This document shows positions 20,589-32,372 of a stretch of 64,000 nt of DNA, piece after piece (the stretch's first letter is position 1; every line of letters starts with the position of its first letter). Source of the DNA: Pseudomonas sp. G.S.17 (GTDB lineage Bacteria > Pseudomonadota > Gammaproteobacteria > Pseudomonadales > Pseudomonadaceae); the NCBI RefSeq assembly GCF_038096165.1, contig NZ_CP151076.1, positions 1,240,001 through 1,304,000 on the forward strand. Direction: 5' to 3'. Position numbers and translations under genes: made by a program. The notes below the pieces were generated by a model. It searched no databases and was not told the DNA's origin. It saw only the letters and a program-made list of their open reading frames with translations.

Positions 20589-21038
20589 ATGGCGATTCGG
20601 GTCCAGGCGGCTCCTTTCGATCCGGGAGCGGAAGTCAACGCGCTGCATGCCGCCAATGTTGGCATCGGCGCGGTGGTGGGTTTCGTCGGCTATGTGCGGG
20701 ATTTCAATGATGGCCGGGACGTGGCGGGGATGTTTCTCGAACACTATCCGGGGATGACCGAAAAAGCCCTGGCCAAGATTGTTGAAGAAGCCGAACAGCG
20801 CTGGCCGTTGCTCAGGCTGGAGGTGCTGCATCGAGTGGGCGCTCTGGAGCCGGGTGAACCGATTGTGTTTGTCGGCGTGGCCAGCGCCCATCGTCAGGCA
20901 GCGTTCGAAGCCTGCGATTTCGTCATGGACTACCTGAAAACCCGCGCGCCGTTCTGGAAGAAGGAAACCACTTCAGACGGGCCGCGTTGGGTAGAAGGGC
21001 GGGACAGTGATCATGCGGCGGCAAATCGCTGGAAGTGA
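20589..21038 (+). CDS. moaE: MoaE, molybdopterin synthase catalytic subunit
   Basis: Transfers sulfur from MoaD to precursor Z to make molybdopterin. It has 149 residues. Recognised blocks are GAVVGFVGYVRDFNDG, MFLEHYPGMTEK, HRVGALEPGEPIVFVGVASAHRQAAFEAC and the catalytic Lys region APFWKKE near the C-terminus. It is the last gene of moaCDE, followed by a REPIN and convergent rhlB. Confidence 0.97.
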   Translation: MAIRVQAAPFDPGAEVNALHAANVGIGAVVGFVGYVRDFNDGRDVAGMFLEHYPGMTEKALAKIVEEAEQRWPLLRLEVLHRVGALEPGEPIVFVGVASAHRQAAFEACDFVMDYLKTRAPFWKKETTSDGPRWVEGRDSDHAAANRWK

Positions 21039-21061
21039 GCCGACATGCTGTGTGCAGCCTG

Positions 21062-21149
21062 TGTGGGAGCGAGCTTGCTCGCGAAATCGGTATCAGGCAC
21101 ATGGGTTGAGCCTGAAACACCGATTTCGCAAGCAAGCTTGCTCTACAAG
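21062..21149. repeat. REPIN between convergent moaE and rhlB
   Basis: The left copy GTGGGAGCGAGCTTGCTCGC at 21062-21085 pairs with a decayed inverted copy (GCAAGCAAGCTTGCTCTACA) at 21124-21149. Confidence 0.85.
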
Positions 21150-21163
21150 ACAGCGAAGTCCCG

Positions 21164-22657
<1,494 letters not shown>

Positions 22658-22783
22658 CTCGTCAATTGATTAGGGAATGTACGCCGAGCAGTGTAAAGCA
22701 AGAATCGGGCTCGGCGTAGTGTCATCCGGAATGGGCTACACGATGTGTTCGAAAGGCGCCTTCCAGAGGCTTTATAAACGGTG

Positions 22784-23920
<1,137 letters not shown>

Positions 23921-24949
23921 ATGAAGATGTTGAAATCCACCCTGGCCGTAGTGGCCGCCGCAGCAGTTCTCGGCGTGAGCAGTTTTGCTCAGGCAGGCGC
24001 GACACTGGACGCTATTCAAAAGAAAGGCTTCGTACAGTGCGGCGTCAGCGACGGTCTGCCAGGTTTCTCCGTTCCTGATGCCAAGGGCAAAATCAACGGT
24101 ATCGACGCCGACGTTTGCCGCGCTGTTGCTGCTGCCGTTTTCGGTGATGCAACCAAAGTAAAATTCAGCCAGTTGAACGCCAAAGAGCGCTTCACCGCGC
24201 TGCAGTCCGGCGAAATCGACATCCTGTCGCGTAACACCACCTGGACCAGCTCCCGTGACGCTGGCATGGGTCTGGTATTCGCCGGTGTGACTTACTACGA
24301 CGGTATCGGCTTCCTGGTAAACAACAAGCTGGGCGTTAAAAGTGCCAAGGAACTGGACGGTGCAACTATCTGTATCCAGGCCGGTACCACCACCGAGCTT
24401 AACGTTTCCGACTACTTCCGTTCGAACGGTCTGAAATACACGCCGATCACTTTCGACACCTCCGACGAAAGCGCCAAGTCCCTGGAAGGCGGCCGTTGCG
24501 ACGTTCTGACCTCCGACAAATCGCAGCTGTTCGCACAGCGCAGCAAGCTGGCCAAGCCGGGCGACTACGTCGTTTTGCCGGAAACGATCTCCAAAGAACC
24601 TCTGGGCCCAGTCGTGCGTAAAGGCGACGAAGATTGGTTCAGCATCGTCAGGTGGACTCTGTTCGCAATGTTGAACGCCGAAGAAGCGGGCGTGACGTCG
24701 AAAAACGTTGAAGCCGAAGCTAAATCGACCAAAAACCCGGACGTCGCTCGTATGCTCGGTGGTGACGGCGAATACGGCAAAGACCTGAAACTGCCGAAAG
24801 ACTGGGTAGTGCAGATCGTCAAGCAAGTGGGCAACTACGGCGAGATGTTCGAACGTAACCTGGGCAAAGACACGCCACTGGCAATTGATCGTGGTCTAAA
24901 TGCTCTGTGGAACAATGGCGGCATTCAGTACGCTCCACCAATTCGCTGA
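23921..24949 (+). CDS. aapJ: AapJ, general L-amino-acid periplasmic binding protein
   Basis: Periplasmic solute-binding protein of the polar amino acid ABC family (SBP family 3), delivering broad-range L-amino acids to AapQM. It has 342 residues with a signal peptide ending SSFAQA. Conserved features include the QCGVSDGLPGFS start of the mature lobe, the ARFTALQSGEIDIL-like stretch (here ERFTALQSGEIDILSRNTTWT) and CIQAGTTTELN. A CTGGAGG ribosome site precedes the start. It is the first gene of the operon and is separated from aapQ by a strong hairpin. Confidence 0.95.
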   Translation: MKMLKSTLAVVAAAAVLGVSSFAQAGATLDAIQKKGFVQCGVSDGLPGFSVPDAKGKINGIDADVCRAVAAAVFGDATKVKFSQLNAKERFTALQSGEIDILSRNTTWTSSRDAGMGLVFAGVTYYDGIGFLVNNKLGVKSAKELDGATICIQAGTTTELNVSDYFRSNGLKYTPITFDTSDESAKSLEGGRCDVLTSDKSQLFAQRSKLAKPGDYVVLPETISKEPLGPVVRKGDEDWFSIVRWTLFAMLNAEEAGVTSKNVEAEAKSTKNPDVARMLGGDGEYGKDLKLPKDWVVQIVKQVGNYGEMFERNLGKDTPLAIDRGLNALWNNGGIQYAPPIR

Positions 24950-24958
24950 TTGACCCTG

Positions 24959-24991
24959 CGCCCGACAGCCTGAATAACAGGCTGTCGGGCG
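24959..24991 (+). terminator. aapJ-aapQ intergenic hairpin
   Basis: A 14-bp perfect stem (CGCCCGACAGCCTG paired with its complement) with an AATAA loop is followed by GTTGTTCTGTT. It has only a weak U-run, so it probably acts as a partial terminator or 3'-stabilising structure. That would raise binding-protein mRNA over permease mRNA. Confidence 0.75.
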
Positions 24992-25022
24992 TTGTTCTGT
25001 TCCATTTTTCCTGGGGCATTCA

Positions 25023-26204
25023 ATGGAAAAGCAAATCGTCGCACCCAAGCAAAAGCTCTCTTTGAGCGACCCCAAAGTGCGCGCGTGGTTATTTCAGATC
25101 ATCACCATAGTGGCGGTGATCTCGATGGGCTGGTTCTTGTTCGATAACACCCAGACCAACCTGGAACATCGTGGCATTACCTCGGGTTTCAGCTTTCTTG
25201 AGCGCAGTGCCGGGTTTGGCATTGCTCAGCATCTGATCGATTACACGGAGTCGGACACCTACGCTCGCGTATTTGTCATCGGTCTGCTTAACACCCTTCT
25301 GGTTTCGTTCATCGGTATCGTCCTGGCGACCCTGCTGGGCTTCATCATTGGCGTTGCACGCTTGTCACCCAACTGGATGATCAACAAGCTGGCGACTGTC
25401 TACGTTGAGGTTTTCCGGAACATTCCGCCGCTGCTGCAGATTCTGTTCTGGTATTTCGCGGTGTTCCTGACCCTGCCGGGTCCGCGTCAGGCGCATGGCT
25501 ACAAGGAGATGTTTTTCGTCAGCAGCCGTGGCCTGAACATGCCAAGAGCGCTCGCCGCTGATGGCGCGTGGCCGTTCATCATCAGCATCGTGCTGGCCAT
25601 TGTTGCTGTGGTCATGATGACCCGCTGGGCCAACAAACGGTTTGAAGCGACCGGCCAACCGTTCCACAAGTTCTGGGTCGGCCTGGCGCTGATCATCGTT
25701 ATTCCTGCCTTGTGCGCCGCTATCTTCGGCGCGCCTGTGTATTGGGAAATGCCGGAACTCAAAGGCTTCAACTTCGTTGGCGGCTGGGTGCTGATCCCTG
25801 AACTGCTGGCCTTGACCCTGGCGCTTACGGTGTACACCGCAGCGTTCATCGCCGAAATCGTGCGATCAGGTATCAAGTCGGTCAGCCACGGTCAAACGGA
25901 AGCTGCACGTTCCCTGGGCCTTCGCCCTGGACCGACGCTGCGCAAGGTCATCATCCCGCAGGCTCTGCGCGTCATCATCCCGCCGCTGACCAGCCAATAC
26001 CTGAACCTGGCGAAGAACTCCTCGCTGGCGGCCGGTATCGGTTATCCGGAAATGGTTTCCCTGTTTGCCGGTACGGTGTTGAACCAGACCGGGCAGGCGA
26101 TTGAAGTCGTTGCCATCACCATGAGCGTGTACCTGGCGATCAGTATCAGCATTTCCCTGCTGATGAACTGGTACAACAAGCGCATTGCGCTGATTGAGCG
26201 GTGA
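25023..26204 (+). CDS. aapQ: AapQ, amino-acid ABC transporter permease
   Basis: Inner-membrane permease subunit of the general amino acid transporter. It has 393 residues with about eight hydrophobic segments. The long form, with an insert between membrane segments, is typical of AapQ/BztB. The EAA loop that contacts the ATPase is near the C-terminus (HGQTEAARSLGLRPGPTLRKVIIPQALRVIIPP). It starts 73 bp after aapJ and ends 10 bp before aapM. Confidence 0.95.
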   Translation: MEKQIVAPKQKLSLSDPKVRAWLFQIITIVAVISMGWFLFDNTQTNLEHRGITSGFSFLERSAGFGIAQHLIDYTESDTYARVFVIGLLNTLLVSFIGIVLATLLGFIIGVARLSPNWMINKLATVYVEVFRNIPPLLQILFWYFAVFLTLPGPRQAHGYKEMFFVSSRGLNMPRALAADGAWPFIISIVLAIVAVVMMTRWANKRFEATGQPFHKFWVGLALIIVIPALCAAIFGAPVYWEMPELKGFNFVGGWVLIPELLALTLALTVYTAAFIAEIVRSGIKSVSHGQTEAARSLGLRPGPTLRKVIIPQALRVIIPPLTSQYLNLAKNSSLAAGIGYPEMVSLFAGTVLNQTGQAIEVVAITMSVYLAISISISLLMNWYNKRIALIER

Positions 26205-26214
26205 GGAAGCGCCC

Positions 26215-27312
26215 ATGACTACCCATACTTTCAAACCTGATATGCCACCACCGGGCAAAGTGTTCGGCCCGGTGGCATGGATGCGGCAAAACCTGTTCTC
26301 CAGCTGGATCAACACGCTGCTGACCTTGTTTTCGATCTACCTGGTGTTCCTGGTCGTGCCGCCGATTCTCAGCTGGGCGTTCATCGACGCCAACTGGGTC
26401 GGCACCACACGCGCCGATTGCACCAAGGCCGGCGCCTGCTGGGTGTTCATCGAGCAACGCTTTGGTCAGTTCATGTACGGCTACTACCCTGGCGAACTGC
26501 GCTGGCGTGTAGACCTGACCGTGATCCTGGCGATTGTCGGCGTAGCGCCGCTGTTCATCTCGCGATTCCCGCGCAAAGCTGTTTACGGTCTGAGCTTCCT
26601 TTTCATCTACCCGGTTGTTGCGTACTTCCTGCTGCATGGCGGCGCGTTTGGTCTGACCAACGTTGCAACCAGCCAGTGGGGCGGCCTGATGCTGACCCTG
26701 GTAATCGCCACGGTCGGTATCGCCGGTGCATTGCCACTGGGTATCGTGCTGGCGCTGGGTCGTCGCTCGAACATGCCGGCGGTGCGCGTGGTCTGCGTGA
26801 CGTTCATCGAGTTCTGGCGCGGCGTGCCGTTGATCACCGTGCTGTTCATGTCGTCGGTAATGCTGCCGTTGTTCCTGCCGGAAGGGATGAACTTCGACAA
26901 ACTGCTGCGCGCCCTGATCGGCGTCATCCTGTTCCAGTCGGCTTATGTGGCTGAAGTGGTTCGCGGCGGCATGCAGGCCATTCCCAAGGGGCAGTACGAA
27001 GCGGCTGCGGCCATGGGCCTGGGTTACTGGCGCTCCATGGGGCTGGTCATTCTGCCCCAGGCGTTGAAGATGGTTATCCCTGGCATCGTCAACACCTTTA
27101 TTGCTCTGTTCAAAGACACCAGCCTGGTGATCATCATCGGCCTGTTCGACCTGCTCAACAGCGTCAAACAAGCTGCTGCCGACCCGACCTGGCTGGGTAT
27201 GGCCACTGAAGGCTATGTCTTCGCGGCCTTGGTGTTCTGGATCTTCTGTTTCGGCATGTCCCGCTATTCCATGCATTTGGAACGTAAGCTGGACACAGGC
27301 CACAAGCGTTAG
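26215..27312 (+). CDS. aapM: AapM, amino-acid ABC transporter permease
   Basis: Second permease subunit, pairing with AapQ. The ATG at 26215 with a GAGGAAG site is preferred to an upstream in-frame TTG and gives 365 residues. It has multiple membrane segments and an EAA loop ([33 protein letters not shown]). It lies 10 bp after aapQ and 10 bp before aapP. Confidence 0.95.
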   Translation: MTTHTFKPDMPPPGKVFGPVAWMRQNLFSSWINTLLTLFSIYLVFLVVPPILSWAFIDANWVGTTRADCTKAGACWVFIEQRFGQFMYGYYPGELRWRVDLTVILAIVGVAPLFISRFPRKAVYGLSFLFIYPVVAYFLLHGGAFGLTNVATSQWGGLMLTLVIATVGIAGALPLGIVLALGRRSNMPAVRVVCVTFIEFWRGVPLITVLFMSSVMLPLFLPEGMNFDKLLRALIGVILFQSAYVAEVVRGGMQAIPKGQYEAAAAMGLGYWRSMGLVILPQALKMVIPGIVNTFIALFKDTSLVIIIGLFDLLNSVKQAAADPTWLGMATEGYVFAALVFWIFCFGMSRYSMHLERKLDTGHKR

Positions 27313-27322
27313 GAGTTATGTG

Positions 27323-28087
27323 ATGAGTGAAGTTATCAGTAAGCCTCTGGGCGCCGAAGGCATGATCCGCATGGAGGGCGTACACAAGTGGTACGGCCAG
27401 TTCCACGTGCTCAAGGACATCAACCTGAACGTGCGTCAGGGTGAGCGAATCGTGTTGTGCGGCCCTTCCGGCTCCGGCAAGTCAACGACCATTCGTTGCC
27501 TGAACCGCCTGGAAGAGCACCAGCAGGGCAAGATCGTGGTTGATGGCACCGAGCTGACATCGGACCTGAAACAGATCGAAACCATCCGCCGCGAAGTCGG
27601 CATGGTGTTCCAGCACTTCAACCTGTTTCCGCATCTGACCATCCTGCAGAACTGCACGCTGGCGCCGATGTGGGTGCGCAAGATGCCCAAGCGCAAGGCC
27701 GAAGAAATCGCCATGCACTACCTTGAACGCGTGCGTATCCCGGAACAGGCCCACAAGTTTCCAGGCCAGCTTTCCGGCGGTCAGCAACAACGTGTGGCGA
27801 TTGCCCGCGCGCTGTGCATGAAGCCGAAAATCATGCTGTTCGATGAGCCGACCTCGGCCCTCGATCCGGAAATGGTAAAAGAAGTGCTCGACACCATGGT
27901 CGGCCTGGCGGAAGAAGGCATGACCATGCTCTGCGTCACCCACGAAATGGGCTTCGCCCGCACCGTGGCCAACCGCGTGATCTTCATGGACAAAGGCGAA
28001 ATCGTCGAAGAGGCTCCACCAAACGAGTTCTTCGACAATCCACAAAGCGACCGCACCAAACTGTTCCTGAGCCAGATCCTGCATTGA
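27323..28087 (+). CDS. aapP: AapP, amino-acid ABC transporter ATPase
   Basis: Cytoplasmic ATPase powering AapJQM. It has 254 residues from ATG 27323 with an AGGAG site. Motifs are Walker [11 protein letters not shown]-loop [10 protein letters not shown], signature LSGGQQQR, Walker [13 protein letters not shown] and the H-loop CVTHEMGFA. It is the last gene of the operon and is followed by a strong terminator. Confidence 0.96.
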   Translation: MSEVISKPLGAEGMIRMEGVHKWYGQFHVLKDINLNVRQGERIVLCGPSGSGKSTTIRCLNRLEEHQQGKIVVDGTELTSDLKQIETIRREVGMVFQHFNLFPHLTILQNCTLAPMWVRKMPKRKAEEIAMHYLERVRIPEQAHKFPGQLSGGQQQRVAIARALCMKPKIMLFDEPTSALDPEMVKEVLDTMVGLAEEGMTMLCVTHEMGFARTVANRVIFMDKGEIVEEAPPNEFFDNPQSDRTKLFLSQILH

Positions 28088-28103
28088 TCGGGTGAAGTGA
28101 CAG

Positions 28104-28135
28104 AAAAAACCCGGACCTTGTGTTCGGGTTTTTTT
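28104..28135 (+). terminator. Rho-independent terminator of aapJQMP
   Basis: Stem AAAAAACCCG/CGGGTTTTTT with a short loop, ending in seven T residues, 17 bp after the aapP stop. Confidence 0.88.
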
Positions 28136-28178
28136 ATGGGTGCGGTAATTGATGCCGAGGCCTCTTCACGCAACCCCG

Positions 28179-28304
28179 TTGGAGCGAAGCTCGCCCGCGA
28201 AGGAGCCGGCGCATTGTAGGACCGGATTCATCCGGGAAAGCGGCGTGTCAGGCAATTACGATGTTGGCCGTACCGCCGCCTTCGCGAACAAGTTCGCTCC
28301 CACA
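28179..28304. repeat. Composite REP cluster
   Basis: Three REP copies: GGAGCGAAGCTCGCCCGCGA (28181-28200), GTAGGACCGGATTCATCCGG (28216-28235) and an inverted GTGGGAGCGAAC-type copy (28277-28304). A REP of the GTAGGACCGG family lies inside a pair of the GTGGGAGCGA family. Confidence 0.8.
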
Positions 28305-28640
28305 GTGTTTGATATTTGCGGGCTTTTAAGCGTCCAATCGATCCAGCGATTTCTCCACCGCCCCGCGCGCCAGATCAATCAAGTGCATGACAGCAAAGGC
28401 CAGGTCGCGTTGGGCACCGTTTAAGTGATCGCCTGTTTCGTACGCCGTCGCTGATGCGCAGCGACCGACGCAGCCTAGACACCCGAATCGGCAGGCGCAA
28501 GCGGCTGAGAGTTTCTAGGAAATTTCACGCAAGGGAAAGAGACGGGTCTTGCGATTTGTTGCGGATTACGGTGGTTGCCGAGACCAACAGAGGATTTCAC
28601 CGTGTCGCTTACACCGCGATGTCGGCCAGCACGCAGGATT

Positions 28641-28733
28641 CGTAGGACCGGCTTTAGCCGGGAGGGCGCAAGGTCTGACGACGCTACTGCTGCGAATGTA
28701 TCGGCCTCCTCCCGGCTAAAGCCGGTCCTACGG
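28641..28733. repeat. REPIN, GTAGGACCGGCTTTAGCCGG type
   Basis: Perfect inverted arms at 28641-28665 and 28708-28733, 90 bp across. Confidence 0.92.
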
Positions 28734-28869
28734 GTTGTGCAATGAGGATCAAGACGGTTCTACGAGCATCTGTACCCAATCCCGGTGAAACTTGTATTCG
28801 TCCTGCTTCTCCAACAGGATGCACGCTTTGCGCAATGCGCTGTTACACACTGCACTTTACGAGAATCCC

Positions 28870-30156
28870 ATGACGACCAAGGCGCCATCGGCGAGCACGA
28901 CTCCAATAAATCACTCCCTTCCTCACGACATTGATGCACAACTGATCGATTGCGAAGCTGACGATACGCCCGCGCAGCCGCTGCTCAAACGCCCATGGTT
29001 GCTGCTGTTGGGGCTGGTGCTGGTGGCACTTAATCTGCGTCCGGCGTTGTCCAGCGTTGCGCCGCTGCTTAATAGTGTTTCAACCAGCCTTGGGCTTTCG
29101 GCAGCCGAAGCGGGGTTGCTGACGACGCTGCCGGTATTGTGCCTCGGGCTGTTTGCGCCGTTGGCGCCGAGGCTGGCGCGGCGGTTTGGGGGCGAGCGGG
29201 TGGTGTTCGGCATTTTGCTGATGCTGGCGGCGGGGATCATTTTGCGCAGTTGCCTGGGCGAAGTCGGGCTGTTCGCCGGCAGCCTCGTGGCCGGGGCCAG
29301 CATTGGCATCATTGGCGTTTTGCTGCCAGGCATCGTCAAGCGAGACTTCCCGAAACAGGCCGGGGCAATGACCGGCGTCTACACCATGGCGTTGTGTCTG
29401 GGCGCGGCCATCGCGGCAGGTTCGACAGTGCCGCTGAGCCAGCATTTCGATGACAGCTGGGCCATCGGCCTGGGCTTCTGGATGATCCCCGCCGTTCTGG
29501 CCGCCATCGTCTGGCTGCCTCAAGCCCGCCACGGGCATGGCGCGCATCATGTGGCGTATCGCGTTAAAGGTTTGCTGCGCGATCAGCTGGCCTGGCAAGT
29601 CACGTTGTACATGGGCCTGCAATCGTCCCTGGCCTACATCGTGTTCGGCTGGCTGCCGTCGGTGCTGATCGGGCGGGGCATGACTGCCACTGAAGCCGGG
29701 CTGCTGTTGTCCGGCTCGATCATCGTGCAGTTGGTCAGCGCCCTGACCGCGCCGTGGCTCGCGACCCGTGGCAAGGATCAGCGACTCGGCATTCTGCTCG
29801 CGATGGCGTTGACGCTGACGGGGCTGTTCGGTTGCCTGTACGCGCCGTTGAATGGGCTGTGGGGTTGGGCGATCGTGCTGGGATTGGGGCAGGGCGCGAC
29901 GTTCAGTCTGGCGCTGACCTTGATCGTGCTGCGCTCCCGGGATTCCCATGTGGCGGCCAATCTGTCGAGCATGGCCCAAGGCATCGGCTACACCATCGCG
30001 TCCATCGGGCCTTTTGCCGTGGGCGTCGTACATGACGTCACTGGCGGCTGGGACGCCATCGGCTGGATCTTCGGCGTGATCGGTATCGCCGCCATCGTTG
30101 CCGGCATGGGCGCTGGTCGGTCGCTGTACGTGCAGGTCACCAGCGAAAAAATCTGA
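28870..30156 (+). CDS. MFS transporter, CynX/NimT (cyanate/nitroimidazole) family
   Basis: Inner-membrane major facilitator protein of 428 residues, with about 12 hydrophobic segments after a 45-residue polar N-terminus. The first membrane segment with its LVALNLRPALSSVAPLL motif is characteristic of the CynX/NimT group, some members of which are annotated as cyanate or 2-nitroimidazole exporters. ATG 28870 is chosen because the first upstream codons have no ribosome site. There is no cyanase or regulator gene beside it, so the substrate is unknown. Confidence 0.85.
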   Translation: MTTKAPSASTTPINHSLPHDIDAQLIDCEADDTPAQPLLKRPWLLLLGLVLVALNLRPALSSVAPLLNSVSTSLGLSAAEAGLLTTLPVLCLGLFAPLAPRLARRFGGERVVFGILLMLAAGIILRSCLGEVGLFAGSLVAGASIGIIGVLLPGIVKRDFPKQAGAMTGVYTMALCLGAAIAAGSTVPLSQHFDDSWAIGLGFWMIPAVLAAIVWLPQARHGHGAHHVAYRVKGLLRDQLAWQVTLYMGLQSSLAYIVFGWLPSVLIGRGMTATEAGLLLSGSIIVQLVSALTAPWLATRGKDQRLGILLAMALTLTGLFGCLYAPLNGLWGWAIVLGLGQGATFSLALTLIVLRSRDSHVAANLSSMAQGIGYTIASIGPFAVGVVHDVTGGWDAIGWIFGVIGIAAIVAGMGAGRSLYVQVTSEKI

Positions 30157-30246
30157 GTCGCGGTATTTGCCGTGCGAATGGGCATGGCAAATCGCCCGTC
30201 GGCCGCTTATCGTGCGAAGACCTTTTGCTCCAACGGACTTGCCTGC

Positions 30247-30732
30247 ATGAGTGACGAAGATAAACGCCTGATCAACAACGCCTTGATAACCCGCTTTTAC
30301 GAGGCGTTCAATCGCCTGGACGCCGACGCCATGAGCGCCTGTTACAGCGATGACGTGCTGTTCAGCGATCCGGTGTTTGGTGAGCTGCGCGGCGCTCAGG
30401 CCGGCGACATGTGGCGCATGCTGACCTCCCGCGCCAAGGACTTTTCCCTGACCTTCGACAGCGTGCGTGCCGATGAGCGCACCGGCGGGGCACATTGGGT
30501 CGCCACCTACTTGTTCAGCCAGACCGGCAACACCGTGGTCAACGATATTCAGGCACGCTTCGTGTTTCGCGACGGCAAGATCTGCGAACACCACGATCAC
30601 TTTGACCTGTGGCGCTGGTCGCGGCAGGCGCTGGGTTTCAAGGGCCTGTTGCTGGGCTGGACGCCAATGGTGCAGAACGCGATTCGCGCCCAGGCGCAAA
30701 AGGGGTTGAAGGCGTTTCAGGCCGGGCGTTGA
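30247..30732 (+). CDS. NTF2-like (SnoaL-type) fold protein
   Basis: Small cytoplasmic protein of 161 residues starting [11 protein letters not shown]. The pattern [35 protein letters not shown] is that of the SnoaL/NTF2-like superfamily, whose cone-shaped pocket binds small molecules or catalyses isomerisation. Conserved polar pocket positions cannot be assigned further. It lies 90 bp after the MFS gene on the same strand and may share its transcript. Function unknown. Confidence 0.8.
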   Translation: MSDEDKRLINNALITRFYEAFNRLDADAMSACYSDDVLFSDPVFGELRGAQAGDMWRMLTSRAKDFSLTFDSVRADERTGGAHWVATYLFSQTGNTVVNDIQARFVFRDGKICEHHDHFDLWRWSRQALGFKGLLLGWTPMVQNAIRAQAQKGLKAFQAGR

Positions 30733-30775
30733 GCCTCTGTTAGAATCGCGGCTTTCACGTAACCCGACGTCTGCC

Positions 30776-31102
30776 ATGCCCGACACTTCTCCCGCCGCCA
30801 TCAGCGCACCCTCCGAACCCACAGCAAGCAAGCCGTGGTTCGTCTATCTGGTGCGCGCGGCCAATGGCTCGTTGTACTGCGGCATCAGCGACGACCCGCA
30901 GCGGCGTTTCGCCAAACACCAGAGCGGCAAAGGCGCACGCTATTTCAGCTCCAGCCCGGCGGTGGCGCTGGTCTATGTCGAAGCCTGGCCGGACAAGGGC
31001 GAGGCGTTGCGTCAGGAACGGCTGATCAAGAAGTTGAGGAAGAGTGCCAAGGAGTGTCTGGCTGCGGGTTTTCAGGGGCTGGCAGCCGATCCATCCGCGT
31101 GA
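30776..31102 (+). CDS. GIY-YIG nuclease superfamily protein (UPF0213 type)
   Basis: A 108-residue protein consisting of one GIY-YIG domain. The two short motifs appear as [16 protein letters not shown], with the conserved downstream arginine in [16 protein letters not shown] and a late Glu ([13 protein letters not shown]). A Pro/Ser-rich N-terminus of about 20 residues precedes the domain. In homologues the role is unproven. It could act on DNA structures. It lies 43 bp after the NTF2-like gene. Confidence 0.88.
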   Translation: MPDTSPAAISAPSEPTASKPWFVYLVRAANGSLYCGISDDPQRRFAKHQSGKGARYFSSSPAVALVYVEAWPDKGEALRQERLIKKLRKSAKECLAAGFQGLAADPSA

Positions 31103-31186
31103 TGTCGTGACTTCAGGTTCACTGGGTAGGCCGCAGGCTCACAGCCAGCTAAGCTGTCTGCTTTCCATCAGCCGGACAATCCGAAC

Positions 31187-32113
31187 ATGACAGAGCTCAT
31201 CCTGCATCATTACCCAACCTCGCTGTTTGCCGAAAAAGCCCGCCTGATGCTGGGTTTCAAAGGGTTGTCGTGGCGTTCGGTAATCATCCCGTCGATCATG
31301 CCCAAACCCGACCTGACCGGGCTCACCGGCGGTTATCGCAAGACGCCGATATTGCAGATCGGCGCTGATATCTATTGCGACACCGCGCTGATGGCGCGTC
31401 GCCTTGAGCAGGAAAAAGTGTCGCCGACGTTCTACCCGGAAGGCCAGGAATTCACCGTCGCCAGTTTCGCCGCGTGGGCTGACTCGGTGTTGTTCATGCA
31501 TGCCGTGAGCCTGGTGTTCCAGCCTGAGTCGCTGGCGGTGCGCTTTGCCAAGGTGCCGCCCGAAGCAGTCAAGGCCTTCGTTGCTGATCGCGCCGGCTTG
31601 TTTACCGGCGGCAATGCGAGCCGTTTGCCAGCAGAGCAGGCCAGGCATCAATGGCCGACGCTGATGTCGCGTCTGGAACTGCAACTGTCACGCAATGGCG
31701 ACTTCCTGTTTGGCGTGCCGTCCATTGCCGACTTCGCTGTGGCGCACACGCTGTGGTTCCTCAAACAAACCCCGGTCACTGCGCCGCTGGTGGATCAATA
31801 CCCGGAAATTGTTGCCTGGCTGGGTCGCGTGCTGGGCTTCGGTCATGGCGCTTGCAGCGAGCTGAGTTCAACCGAAGCCGTTGAAATTGCTGCCAAAGCA
31901 ACGCCCGCCGCGCTGCCGGACGAAGTGTTTGTTGATCCGAATGGATTCCAGCCGGGCGATCAAGTGACGATTGCCGCCATTGATTACGGTATTGATCCGG
32001 TCGAAGGCGAACTGGTGTTCAGCGGGCGTGAGGAGTTGATTGTGCGGCGTGAAGATGAACGCGCGGGCGTGGTGCATGTGCACTTTCCGCGGTTTGGGTT
32101 TCGGATTAATTAA
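31187..32113 (+). CDS. Glutathione S-transferase family protein
   Basis: Cytosolic GST-like protein of 308 residues. An N-terminal thioredoxin-fold domain (ELILHHYPTSLFAEKARLMLGFKG, then GGYRKTPILQIGADIYCDT with the cis-Pro and the glutathione-binding segment) is followed by a helical domain up to about residue 215. An extra C-terminal segment of about 90 residues (FVDPNGFQPGDQVTIAAIDYGIDPVEGELVFSG onward) looks beta-rich and is not part of a standard GST. The substrate is unknown. Confidence 0.88.
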   Translation: MTELILHHYPTSLFAEKARLMLGFKGLSWRSVIIPSIMPKPDLTGLTGGYRKTPILQIGADIYCDTALMARRLEQEKVSPTFYPEGQEFTVASFAAWADSVLFMHAVSLVFQPESLAVRFAKVPPEAVKAFVADRAGLFTGGNASRLPAEQARHQWPTLMSRLELQLSRNGDFLFGVPSIADFAVAHTLWFLKQTPVTAPLVDQYPEIVAWLGRVLGFGHGACSELSSTEAVEIAAKATPAALPDEVFVDPNGFQPGDQVTIAAIDYGIDPVEGELVFSGREELIVRREDERAGVVHVHFPRFGFRIN

Positions 32114-32372
32114 TCACCTGACATCTGCTGCAGAGTGATCCGGTGCGACAAATGCATCGGTATAAAGAGTGCATTGCAAAATAGGACGGGGAAGCATGGC
32201 CTCACGCAGCGACCCCGTTATAGCGATAAAAAAAACATTGTAAAGCGCGAAAAATCATGATGGTCTGTCAATTCTGACAGTTGCAGGTTTCGGCAGGACC
32301 ATAGTAACGTCCCATGTGCACGAGTCAGTAATTGGAAATAAAATTGCGCTTGTCAGACAGGAGTCTACGGCA

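Larger units (their letters stand above)
28136..28869. other. Gene-free REP-rich spacer before MFS gene
   Basis: About 730 bp with no supported gene. It contains a composite REP cluster at 28179-28304 and a REPIN at 28641-28733. The part between (28305-28640) shows only short frames without a recognisable product and may be decayed coding DNA. The last 130 bp should carry the promoter of the MFS gene. Confidence 0.5.
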
